A stretch of 11,083 nt of DNA from an uncultured Methylococcaceae bacterium (GCA_903839795.1 CAIMDR010000286.1:1-11083); one strand, 5' to 3'. Shown: positions 1 through 6,859, counted from the stretch's first letter. Numbers and translations are program-made. Notes: generated from the letters alone by a model not told the origin.

Positions 1-516
1 ACTGGAGTCGGGCAGGCCAAACATCAAATCCAGATTAAAATTTTCAAAGCCGGATTGATGGGCGATTTCTGCGGCAATAACGGCTTCGTGTGCCGAGTGT
101 ACCCGTCCCAGTTTTTTTAACAATTTATCATTAAAGCTCTGTACGCCGATGGATAAACGGTTAATGCCCAAGGCTCTAAATTCGGCAAACTTATGGCTTT
201 CAAAAGTACCCGGATTGGCTTCAAGAGTAATTTCAATAGCAGTTTTTAACGTGACCTGTTGTTCTATGCCGCGTAACAAACGATTGATAGATTCAGGCGA
301 AAACAGGCTGGGTGTACCGCCGCCAATAAAAATACTGCTGATAGGGCGGGTGATAGCGTAACGTTGCAAGTCTTTAGCCAAATCATTGAGTAGTGCGTCA
401 ATATAGGCTGCTTCCGGCGTGTCGGCTTTAACGGCATGAGAATTAAAATCGCAATAAGGGCATTTTTTAATGCACCAGGGAATATGAATGTAGAGACTCA
501 GTGGCGGCAAGGGCAT
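1..516 (-). CDS. hemW: HemW-like radical SAM heme chaperone, N-terminal part
   Basis: Only the first 172 codons are in the window; the gene runs off the left edge. The protein starts MPLPPLSLYIHIPWC and carries the radical SAM cluster motif C15-x3-C19-x2-C22 followed by DF. A glycine-rich SAM-binding motif GGGTPS lies at about 65-70, then EANPG, GINRLSIGVQSF and a typical LMFGLP stretch. The residue two after the third cysteine is Phe (CxxxCxxCxF). True HemN coproporphyrinogen dehydrogenases have a fourth cysteine there, which argues for HemW, a heme-binding chaperone thought to deliver heme to respiratory enzymes, rather than HemN. Start at ATG 514-516; there is no strong Shine-Dalgarno and an in-frame stop lies not far upstream. 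The gene diverges from the GH17 gene. Family call is firm; the C-terminal HemN_C domain cannot be seen. Confidence 0.93.
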   Translation of the reverse strand, partial: MPLPPLSLYIHIPWCIKKCPYCDFNSHAVKADTPEAAYIDALLNDLAKDLQRYAITRPISSIFIGGGTPSLFSPESINRLLRGIEQQVTLKTAIEITLEANPGTFESHKFAEFRALGINRLSIGVQSFNDKLLKKLGRVHSAHEAVIAAEIAHQSGFENFNLDLMFGLPDSS

Positions 517-670
517 GTTAACGATGAGTTTAGAAAGTGCTCAGTTTACCATTATTTGAGATCAGTCGGCTGTTTTGGAGCTGATTGAGCTTACATGCTG
601 TACAATTAACGCCATTATGTTGGGCGATTTTCTGCGCTATTTGGGACTATTCATGCTTCGATATCGCCTT

Positions 671-697
671 GGTTAACACTTAATTAACCGTAATTAA
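671..697. promoter_or_regulatory. Overlapping AT-rich palindromes in the hemW/GH17 divergent gap
   Basis: Two overlapping inverted repeats lie here. GGTTAA-N7-TTAACC spans 671-689 and TTAATT-N6-AATTAA spans 680-697. They sit 49 bp before the GH17 start and 155 bp from the hemW start, in the only non-coding gap between these divergent genes (517-745). Such a site could be an operator or part of a promoter, but AT-rich palindromes arise easily by chance. I see no gene or RNA in the rest of the gap and no convincing -35/-10 pair. Confidence 0.25.
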
Positions 698-745
698 TTT
701 TATTACATCCCTTTTAATGCCCTCAATAATGCTCTCGGTTTAACT

Positions 746-2647
746 ATGAAAATCTCCAGACTCCTGTTGTTTATGTTAATGGTTATCGCCGTTAACGGCC
801 TGTTCTCGTGGTTAAGCAATTTACCCCAAGATGCAGGGCCTGATGTGCCTGATGGTAAAATCAGCAGTGTTTCGTTTGCCCCGTTCCGTGAGGGAGAAAG
901 TCCATTAACAGAAGTATTTCCTACGGCTGAAGAGATAGACGAAGATTTACGGTTGCTGTCTACCGAAACCCATACCATACGTACCTATGCCAGTACACGC
1001 GGCTTGACGGATGTTGCGGCCATGGCCCAAAAATACGGCCTTAATGTTATTCAGGGTGCCTGGATTGGCGGCATGACCATGGCGGAGGAGAATCAGGCGG
1101 AGATTGATCAGTTAATTAAAGTGGCCAACCAATATCCCGATGTTATCAAGCGCGTTATTGTCGGTAATGAAGTTCTGCTCAGAGGCGAGTTGAAGCCGGA
1201 ACAATTACTGCAATACATTCGCCAAGTTAAAAAAGCCGTCAAGCAACCGGTTTCTTATGCCGATGTCTGGTCTTTTTATATACGCTACCCGGAAATTGCC
1301 AAAGAAGTTGATTTTTTTACCGTACATATCTTGCCGTATTGGGAAGACGAACCTTTAAAAATTGAAGATACCGCCGCCCATATAGAAAAAAATTACCGAA
1401 AAATTCGCGAGGCTTATCCCGACAAACCCATTTTAATTGGTGAATCGGGTTGGCCCAGCGCCGGACGTCAACGCGGTTGGGCAGTACCCAGTGTCGTTAA
1501 TGAAGCCAAATTTATCCGCTCGTTGGTGCAATTAGCCAATAAAAACGGCTTTGACTACAATATCGTTGAGGCCTTTAACCAGCCTTGGAAAAGCCAGCTT
1601 GAAGGCGTGGTCGGCGCTAATTGGGGGCTTTATTCGGCGGACCGCAAACTGGTATTTCCCTTGACCGGCAACGTAACGGAAAATCCTTTATGGCTGAAGC
1701 AGTTGCTTTATGCAGGATTGATTACGCTGCTTGCTGTCGGCTGGCAAGCCAAAGCACTCGTGGAGCTGGGTAGTCTTCGTTTGTTGGGTTTTATCGGCTT
1801 TACCCAATTGCTCAGTGTGTTGCTGGTTAATCAGGTCGCCGGTAATTGGTATACCAGTTATAGCCTGATCGAGCGGCTACATGCTTTATGTATGGCCGGT
1901 TTGAGCGTGTTATTGGGTGCTTTGATACTGCGGCGCACACTGGATGGTTTAAGCGATAAGCTAAGCGAAAAGAGTGGTGTATGGATACGCTACTTGATGC
2001 TCGCTTTTGTTGCGATTGCTTTATACAAATCACAGGCACTGGCGCTGAATGGCCGCTATTTAAGCTTTCCTTCTCCTCAGACCATCATACCTGTAATTGG
2101 AACAGTCTGTTTTATGTTGATGAGCTATCTTGTTAATCGCAAAAACTTTACTTTTTCACGGGCAATTAACGATTTATTGGGCACACAAACCCTTTCAGTG
2201 CAACGGGCTAAAACAATTGGTTGGATATTAGCGGTAACCGGACTGAGTTTAATCATTTTTGAAACGGCTTTTGTGATGCAAAACTCAAATTATGAACAAG
2301 CTTATCCTATTGTTACCGAAAGGATTTATGCCGCCTTGATGGTCACCCTCAATTACAGCCAATTATTTGGTTGGCCGCTGTTGATCACCGCAGCGCTTTT
2401 AAAAATGCAGTTACGGGCGGGTGCTTATGCGCTGACTTTTATGGTTTTGGCAATTATCACCGGCGAAACTTGCACGTTTATCATGGGACACGATTTTATC
2501 GAGAGCTACCCCAACGTTGGCGAAAGAATCTGGATCTCTTTCGTCTATACCATCACCAATCCTCAATTGTTGCTGTGGTTGGCCAGTTTACTGATACTCG
2601 CCTTGCCGTTATGGAAGTATCAAGAGAAGACGACTTTGGGCGCTTAA
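746..2647 (+). CDS. Membrane-anchored GH17 beta-glucan glucanosyltransferase/glucanase
   Basis: This 633-residue protein has an N-terminal membrane anchor (about 5-22), a glycoside hydrolase family 17 domain (about 38-310) and a hydrophobic C-terminal half with around eight predicted membrane segments (about 319-625). The GH17 catalytic pair is visible: the acid/base Glu142 in VGNEVLLRGE and the nucleophile Glu233 in IGESGWPSAG. Bacterial GH17 proteins of this layout process beta-1,3/1,6-glucans; they include NdvC-type enzymes of cyclic glucan synthesis in Bradyrhizobium, and many are named beta-(1-6) glucan synthase in databases. The catalytic domain probably faces the periplasm. In many relatives a GT2 glycosyltransferase is fused or adjacent; none is seen here, so the enzyme may remodel glucan made elsewhere. 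Start is the first ATG after an in-frame stop at 695; the ribosome site is weak. The next gene is about 350 bp downstream and is not obviously co-transcribed. Confidence 0.88.
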   Translation: MKISRLLLFMLMVIAVNGLFSWLSNLPQDAGPDVPDGKISSVSFAPFREGESPLTEVFPTAEEIDEDLRLLSTETHTIRTYASTRGLTDVAAMAQKYGLNVIQGAWIGGMTMAEENQAEIDQLIKVANQYPDVIKRVIVGNEVLLRGELKPEQLLQYIRQVKKAVKQPVSYADVWSFYIRYPEIAKEVDFFTVHILPYWEDEPLKIEDTAAHIEKNYRKIREAYPDKPILIGESGWPSAGRQRGWAVPSVVNEAKFIRSLVQLANKNGFDYNIVEAFNQPWKSQLEGVVGANWGLYSADRKLVFPLTGNVTENPLWLKQLLYAGLITLLAVGWQAKALVELGSLRLLGFIGFTQLLSVLLVNQVAGNWYTSYSLIERLHALCMAGLSVLLGALILRRTLDGLSDKLSEKSGVWIRYLMLAFVAIALYKSQALALNGRYLSFPSPQTIIPVIGTVCFMLMSYLVNRKNFTFSRAINDLLGTQTLSVQRAKTIGWILAVTGLSLIIFETAFVMQNSNYEQAYPIVTERIYAALMVTLNYSQLFGWPLLITAALLKMQLRAGAYALTFMVLAIITGETCTFIMGHDFIESYPNVGERIWISFVYTITNPQLLLWLASLLILALPLWKYQEKTTLGA

Positions 2648-2993
2648 TATTTAAAAGTTCGTGTGTATTCTACTGCGATACTTGCAAAGTAATCGAAGAT
2701 TGCCAATGGGTAATAATATCAGCACTCCTGTTTTATAAGGCTATATAATACCCTCATAACCGGAAGCATTAAGCCTCATTAATTCAGGTTTTTTGGGTGT
2801 CGGCCAGGCTTGACTCAATGGGCTTCTCTAAAATCAAGAATTAAAAACTTGAACATCGAATATAAGAAAGCTGATATCACGCTTGTTCAGAAATAATGAC
2901 GCCATGCCACAATATTGGCGTGTAATCCACGCCAGACCGGAATTCGATCATTGTTTTTGTGCAGTCTTTAACCTAAATACCAGCGGAACAAAT
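2648..2993. other. Gene-free spacer upstream of the Panacea gene
   Basis: These 346 bases hold no convincing gene. The antitoxin frame is open from TTG 2883 with an ATG at 2904, but the residues it would add (including WRVIHARPEF and FDHCFCAVFN) do not look like the family, so I treat them as non-coding. A weak stem (AAGCCT with AGGTTT, followed by T residues) near 2771-2794 could end the GH17 transcript. TATAAT-like hexamers occur near 2744 without a matching -35. Confidence 0.4.
2899..2934. promoter_or_regulatory. ACGCCA/TGGCGT repeat set, possible autoregulatory site
   Basis: ACGCCA (2899-2904), its inverse TGGCGT (2916-2921) and a further ACGCCA in CCACGCCAG (near 2929-2934) lie 60-95 bp upstream of the Panacea start at 2994. 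Toxin-antitoxin operons are often autoregulated through such repeats, but Panacea proteins are not generally known as DNA binders. The assignment is positional and speculative. Confidence 0.22.
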
Positions 2994-3551
2994 ATGGTGC
3001 TTAACGAGCGCAAAGTTAGCCAAATGGCAGCTTACTTTTTATATAAAAGAGGCGGTCGCATGTCGCATTTAAAGCTAATGAAAGTGCTTTATCTGGCCGA
3101 CAGGGAGTCTTTGCGCTTACACGGTTTGTCCATGACCGGCGATTGCTTGGTGTCTATGCCACATGGGCCTGTGCTGTCTATGACTTTAAATCTGATGGAC
3201 GGCGATGTTGAGTCTGGGCCTAATGGCTGGGAAAACTTGATTTCGGCAAAAGAAAATCATGAACTCTCGCTTAAAACCGTACTGCAACTGAATGCACTTG
3301 ACGAACTCAGCAAAGCTGACACCGACGTACTGGAATCAATTCGGAATCAATTCGGTAGCATGAGTCGTTGGGAAATACGGGATTACACCCATCAACACTG
3401 CCCTGAATGGGAAGACCCGCGCGGCTCATTCAAGCCAATCGGCTTTGAAAAACTGTTCCAAGCGTTAGGCCGCCCTGCCGATGAAGCCAAACGCTTGGCA
3501 GACCACATCAACGAACAGCAACACATCGACGAATTATTTGCAGCGTTATGA
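2994..3551 (+). CDS. Panacea (SocA/DUF4065) domain antitoxin-like protein
   Basis: This 185-residue protein matches the Panacea/SocA family by sequence pattern. KVSQMAAYFLY is at 7-17, the family signature LKLMKVLYLADRESL at about 26-40, and the GD...HGPVLSMTLNLM block at about 49-68. These are followed by the helical C-terminal part with RDYTHQHCPEW at 129-139. In known systems, including Caulobacter SocA (a ClpXP adaptor that delivers the toxin SocB for degradation) and the PanA antitoxins, this domain neutralises a toxin encoded next to it; many different toxin folds pair with it. I chose ATG 2994 because the family homology begins there and GCGGAACA precedes it; the frame is open back to 2883. 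Its stop overlaps the downstream start (ATGA, 3548-3551), so the two genes are translationally coupled. The gene looks intact while its partner is interrupted. A non-TA role, as in phage-linked GepA proteins, is possible. Confidence 0.85.
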   Translation: MVLNERKVSQMAAYFLYKRGGRMSHLKLMKVLYLADRESLRLHGLSMTGDCLVSMPHGPVLSMTLNLMDGDVESGPNGWENLISAKENHELSLKTVLQLNALDELSKADTDVLESIRNQFGSMSRWEIRDYTHQHCPEWEDPRGSFKPIGFEKLFQALGRPADEAKRLADHINEQQHIDELFAAL

Positions 3552-3841
3552 GTCTGTTTGTCCCGTTCAAACGGGCGACACTGCTCATTCCATCAGGGCC
3601 CGTGAATGATCCTGACCGCAAACATCTTTTTGTATTATTGACCGACCCCATAGAAGCACCTGATTTTAATGGAAAGCAGGTGCTGTTAGTTAATATTGCC
3701 TCCGTTCCCAAAAGTTTGCCTTATGATTCAACCTGTATTCTCCAACCGGGCGTGCATCGTTTTATCAAGCATGAAAGTTATGTCTATAGTCTTTCAGAAA
3801 TTAAATTTCCATTACATGAAGTTTGGCGTTCATACGGATAA
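3548..3841 (+). CDS. Residual 97-codon ORF of the interrupted toxin-like gene
   Basis: This is what can be translated today from the interrupted gene. Residues 1-80 are ancestral. The last 17 residues (SLSEIKFPLHEVWRSYG) are read from the inserted 110-bp element, and the stop TAA (3839-3841) falls in that element's hairpin stem. About 57 of 137 ancestral residues are lost, including the conserved-looking C-terminal RICDGL...TTPRILRFY region. The product may be unstable, inactive, or a truncated core that still binds the antitoxin. An automatic annotation would call this a complete hypothetical protein. Confidence 0.5.
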   Translation: MSLFVPFKRATLLIPSGPVNDPDRKHLFVLLTDPIEAPDFNGKQVLLVNIASVPKSLPYDSTCILQPGVHRFIKHESYVYSLSEIKFPLHEVWRSYG

Positions 3842-3896
3842 CATCCCTTAAAGGGATGGTATCCGTTAAGATCGAAATTATTTATCTGAAAATCTA
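3787..3896. mobile_element. 110-bp MITE-like element with TA target duplication
   Basis: The ends are inverted: TAGTCTTTCAGA at 3787-3798 against TCTGAAAATCTA at 3885-3896 (10 of 12 paired, and 19 of 26 over the longer arms). TA precedes (3785-3786) and follows (3897-3898) the element, as expected for Tc1/mariner or IS630-type transposition. The centre holds a strong hairpin with 16-bp arms (ACGGATAACATCCCTT at 3834-3849 with 3851-3866, 15 of 16). It has no transposase, so it would have been moved in trans. The boundary is supported independently: removing 112 bp restores the toxin reading frame exactly. The TA/IS630 assignment is inferred from end structure only. Confidence 0.75.
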
Positions 3897-3925
3897 TATT
3901 ATGCAAAGGCGCGAATAGAAGCCGC

Positions 3926-4028
3926 GTAAGTATTCAGTCCCCCTCTTTGAAAAAGAGGGGTTAGGGGAGATTTTATTAGATAAATCCCCCTCAATCCCCC
4001 TTTTTCAAAGGGGGAGGTGAATAATTAC
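3926..4028. mobile_element. 103-bp IS66-like MITE with 8-bp target duplication
   Basis: The element begins GTAAGTATTCA (3926-3936) and ends TGAATAATTAC (4018-4028), inverted in 10 of 11 positions. It is flanked by the perfect direct repeat GAAGCCGC (3918-3925 and 4029-4036). Terminal GTAA...TTAC with an 8-bp duplication is the hallmark of the IS66 family, so an IS66-type transposase probably mobilised it. The body is a long imperfect palindrome made of two tight hairpins: CCCCTCTTT/AAAGAGGGG (3940-3960, loop GAA) and CCCCCTTT/AAAGGGGG (3996-4014, loop TTC). This C-run/G-run palindrome resembles repeats seen in many bacterial genomes. It carries no ORF. It brings an in-frame TAA at its left end (3927-3929), which stops the rebuilt toxin frame. 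Confidence 0.85.
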
Positions 4029-4218
4029 GAAGCCGCTAATGCGCTACTTCGCGGCGTAAAATCAGGCAAGCTAATAGCTCATGAAATAATGGGTCAGGCC
4101 ATCGTGAAAAGGATTTGCGATGGCTTACAGCAATTGTCACATACCACACCACGAATTCTGCGTTTCTACGCGCTATCAATCTAAAAATTAAACATGACCG
4201 ACAATTATCCTGGCTTAC

Positions 4219-5517
4219 TCACGCAACGAAATTCTTAATCTCCCCACCCATATAACCTTCCTCAACCGCTATTAATCGAGTGGTAATCGTTTGATTCTCA
4301 ACCGATTCATCGTTGTTTATCACACAACTGACTTTAAGGTAATTGGGGGTGTAGCCAAACACCCGCTGTTTTTCGCCTTCAAGGGGTTCGTGATAACCTT
4401 CCCATAATACCGGAAATTCATTGCCGATATTTTCCTGGCAAAACGCCAGCTTCATGTCATTAGCTAAGGCATGTAACTGTTGGCTGCGTTGTTTTTTTAT
4501 TTCATTGGTCAGCTGGTTTGGCAAGGTGGCGGCTTTTGTGCCTTCACGACTGGAATAGGTAAAGATATGGATATGACCAAAACCGGTTTGTTTGATAAAA
4601 TTAAAACTGTCCTGCCATTCTTCCTCGGTTTCACCGGGAAAGCCGACAATAATATCGGTAGTGATATTAAAGTGGGGGATTTGTGCCCGCAATTGGCCAA
4701 CAATGGCCGCAAATTCTTCCGTTTTACAGCGCCTTGCCATTCTGCGCAGCACGGTATCTGAACCGCTTTGCAGCGGTAAATGCAAATGCGGCATCAGACG
4801 GGGATTATGAAAGAGCGTAAAGAAATCTTCCGGCAATTCCCACGGCTCTAAAGAACCCAGCCTAAGCCTTGGAATAGTTGTTTCAGATAAAATGGCCTTG
4901 ATCAAATCAGACAGATTATTGCCCAAATCACTGCCATAGCCGCCTAAATGGACGCCGGTCAAAATAACTTCCATAATACCTTGTTTATGCAGGGCATTAA
5001 TTTCATCGATTACGGCCTGTACCGGACGACTGACTTCATCACCACGCGCCACGGTAACGATGCAAAACGTGCAGCGATAACGACAACCATCTTGTACCTT
5101 AACAAAAGCGCGTTGCCGTCCGCGAGTAAATAAAGAGATATCACCCGGCTCTGTGGACATGGCGGGCATCACGTCCATATTAAGTTCGGTTAAGGTTTTC
5201 TCTACCAGTTGATCTTTATCCTTGTTGCTCACAACCAAATCAACACCCAGCAAAGACGCGGCTTCATCTTGGTTTAAAGTCGCGTAACAACCGCTAACCA
5301 CCAGTTTGGCTTGTGGATTATCGCGATGTATCCGGCGGATCAGTTGACGGGATTTTCTGGCGGCATCCTGCGTGACTGCACAGGAATTAATCACAATCAG
5401 CTGCGCGGCTTCTGCCTGCTTGGTAATGGAATGGCCGGACTTTTGAAACGCTTGCGCCCAGGTTTCCAATTCCGCTTCATTAAGACGGCAGCCGAGTGTT
5501 TTAAGGTGAACTTTCAT
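4219..5517 (-). CDS. mtaB: tRNA (t6A37) methylthiotransferase MtaB
   Basis: This 432-residue protein is a full-length radical SAM methylthiotransferase, which converts t6A at position 37 of ANN-decoding tRNAs to ms2t6A. The N-terminal UPF0004 domain supplies the auxiliary 4Fe-4S cluster through Cys10, Cys46 and Cys77 (LGCRLNEAE, NSCAVT, SGCYA). The radical SAM cluster cysteines are Cys145, Cys149 and Cys152 (DGCRYRCTFC). GSLEPWELP, HLHLPLQSGSD and TTDIIVGFPGE follow, and a divergent TRAM-like RNA-binding segment occupies about 365-430. The LGCRLNEAE signature favours MtaB (YqeV type) over MiaB or RimO. ATG 5515-5517 lies 3 nt after the TGA of the upstream membrane-protein gene, so the two form an operon, probably translationally coupled. 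It converges with the broken toxin gene 34 bp away. Confidence 0.94.
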   Translation of the reverse strand: MKVHLKTLGCRLNEAELETWAQAFQKSGHSITKQAEAAQLIVINSCAVTQDAARKSRQLIRRIHRDNPQAKLVVSGCYATLNQDEAASLLGVDLVVSNKDKDQLVEKTLTELNMDVMPAMSTEPGDISLFTRGRQRAFVKVQDGCRYRCTFCIVTVARGDEVSRPVQAVIDEINALHKQGIMEVILTGVHLGGYGSDLGNNLSDLIKAILSETTIPRLRLGSLEPWELPEDFFTLFHNPRLMPHLHLPLQSGSDTVLRRMARRCKTEEFAAIVGQLRAQIPHFNITTDIIVGFPGETEEEWQDSFNFIKQTGFGHIHIFTYSSREGTKAATLPNQLTNEIKKQRSQQLHALANDMKLAFCQENIGNEFPVLWEGYHEPLEGEKQRVFGYTPNYLKVSCVINNDESVENQTITTRLIAVEEGYMGGEIKNFVA

Positions 5518-5520
5518 TAA

Positions 5521-6750
5521 TCATCCAAAGAACCAATAGGTAACAAAAATTGCGGCAATAATGCCTGCAAAATCCGCTATTATCCCACAGGCAGCGGCAT
5601 GACGAATACGTTTGATACCCACCGAGCCAAAGTAAATGGCCAATACATAAAAAGTGGTTTCCGTACTGCCCTGCACAACCGATGCCAGACGGCCTGCAAA
5701 AGAATCGGCGCCATGCGTCTTCATGGTGTCAATCATCATCGCTCTGGCACCGCTGCCACTAAAAGGCTTCATTAATGCCGTCGGTAGCGCATCAACAAAA
5801 CGGTCATCAATGCCAAAATGATGCACGAGAGTCCTTGCCAAATCAGCGAGCATCTCCAAAGCGCCACTGGCTCTGAACACACCAATGGCAACCAGCATGG
5901 CAACCAAATAAGGAATAATCAATATGGCGGTTTGAAAGCCTTCTTTAGCGCCTTCTATAAAAGCATCGTAAGCATTGATGCCTTTATAAACGGCACCCAA
6001 AATAAAACTGATGACCAAGGAAAACAAAATGACGTTACTGATAGTTGCGGATTGCTGAAGCATTAACTGTTGCGGCAAGCTGGAAAAATAAACCAGCAGA
6101 CCGCCAACGACCAGCGTAAAGCCGCCCAAATAAGCCATGACCACTTTATCCAGTAAATTGATTTTTTGCACAAAAGCAACGGCAAGCAAACCGGTCAGCG
6201 TTGACATATAAGTTGCGATTAATATCGGAATAAACACGTCAGTGGGATTAGCCGCCCCGAGTTGGGCGCGATAAGTAAAAATCGTAATGGGAAATAAAGT
6301 AACGCCTGAGGTATTGATAACCAGAAACAGAATTTGCGCGTTACTGGCCGTGTCAGGATCGGGGTTTAATGTTTGCAACTCCTTCATGGCCTTGATGCCT
6401 AACGGCGTTGCGGCATTATCCAGTCCCAAGGCATTGGCGGAAATATTCATTACGATAGCGCCTAAAGCGGGATGCCCTTTGGGTACATCAGGCATCAAAC
6501 GGCTAAATAAAGGTGTAAGACTTTGCGTTAATAACAGAATAAATCCGCTCTTTTCGCCAATCTTCATAATCCCCAGCCATAACGCCAGTACGCCGGTTAA
6601 CCCTAACGAAATCTCAAAAGCCGATTTTGCCAAGCTAAACATGGCTTCCATGATTTGTGCAAAAACCTGCTGGTCGCCCAGAAAAACCAGTTTAAACAAC
6701 GCGATAAAAAAAGCGGAGAGGAAGAAGCAAATCCAGATGATATTTAACAC
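5521..6750 (-). CDS. SpmA-SpmB fusion, nucleoside-recognition (Gate) membrane protein
   Basis: This 409-residue integral membrane protein joins the two halves of the Bacillus spore maturation proteins. An SpmA-like N-terminal half (about 1-200) carries NALGLDNAATPLG at 106-118. An SpmB-like C-terminal half (about 235-409) carries PFSGSGARAMM at 329-339 and QGSTETTFYVLAIYFGSVG at 360-378. Both halves contain Gate (nucleoside recognition) domains, found in transporters and related membrane proteins; the substrate of these fused forms in Gram-negative non-sporulating bacteria is not established. About ten hydrophobic segments are visible. The start is GTG 6748-6750, the only start before an upstream in-frame stop TAG; no strong ribosome site is seen. 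The gene heads an operon with mtaB, 3 nt apart. Pairing with a tRNA modification enzyme does not by itself indicate a shared function. Confidence 0.87.
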   Translation of the reverse strand: MLNIIWICFFLSAFFIALFKLVFLGDQQVFAQIMEAMFSLAKSAFEISLGLTGVLALWLGIMKIGEKSGFILLLTQSLTPLFSRLMPDVPKGHPALGAIVMNISANALGLDNAATPLGIKAMKELQTLNPDPDTASNAQILFLVINTSGVTLFPITIFTYRAQLGAANPTDVFIPILIATYMSTLTGLLAVAFVQKINLLDKVVMAYLGGFTLVVGGLLVYFSSLPQQLMLQQSATISNVILFSLVISFILGAVYKGINAYDAFIEGAKEGFQTAILIIPYLVAMLVAIGVFRASGALEMLADLARTLVHHFGIDDRFVDALPTALMKPFSGSGARAMMIDTMKTHGADSFAGRLASVVQGSTETTFYVLAIYFGSVGIKRIRHAAACGIIADFAGIIAAIFVTYWFFG

Positions 6751-6859
6751 GATAAACTAGAGAGTAAGTGATGATTGGCACTATTTTAGCCGTTAAGTTA
6801 AGTGCAAGTTATTTAAAAGCTGGGCTACCCGCTTTAGTCATGACAAAAATACCGAAGTT

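Larger units (their letters stand above)
3548..4184 (+). pseudogene. PemK-like toxin partner of Panacea, split by two inserted elements
   Basis: The gene starts at the ATGA overlap with the Panacea gene. Codons 1-80 (3548-3787) encode a small beta-rich protein with KRATLLIPSGPVNDPDRKH, LFVLLTDP, KQVLLVNI, STCILQPGVH and FIKHESYVY, resembling PemK/MazF-like SH3 barrels. The frame is then broken. A 110-bp element (3787-3896) with a TA duplication is followed by 27 bp of gene (3899-3925, YAKARIEAA), then a 103-bp element (3926-4028) with an 8-bp duplication, then the rest of the gene (4037-4184). Deleting both elements with one copy of each duplication gives one uninterrupted frame of 137 codons through the junction HESYVYYAKARIEAANALL to a C-terminal end containing RICDGLQQL and TTPRILRFY. 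The first insertion (112 bp net) shifts the frame; the second (111 bp net) keeps frame but adds stops. Toxin function is inferred from position and fold impression, not proven. Confidence 0.85.

Noticed and set aside
2371..2748. Overlapping plus-strand ORF of 125 codons
   Set aside because: Lies mostly inside the GH17 gene in another frame; its sequence resembles no family and the GH17 membrane segments explain the region.
2769..2796. Weak stem followed by a T-run, possible GH17 terminator
   Set aside because: Only about 6 bp including a G-T pair and more than 120 bp after the stop codon; too weak to list as a terminator.
3834..3866. Hairpin at the end of the residual toxin ORF as its intrinsic terminator
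   Set aside because: No T-run follows, and the hairpin is the centre of the inserted 110-bp element rather than a native operon terminator.
4098..4124. Inverted repeat GCCATCG/CGATGGC with a 13-nt loop
   Set aside because: It falls inside the recovered coding sequence of the toxin-like gene (QAIVKRICDG region), so coding constraint or chance explains it.
5818..6760. Plus-strand ORFs opposite the SpmA-SpmB gene
   Set aside because: Antisense shadows of a well-supported membrane protein gene; compositions are not protein-like.
6760..6830. Minus-strand TAAAAT hexamer as promoter for the SpmA-SpmB/mtaB operon
   Set aside because: No acceptable -35 at 16-18 bp spacing.
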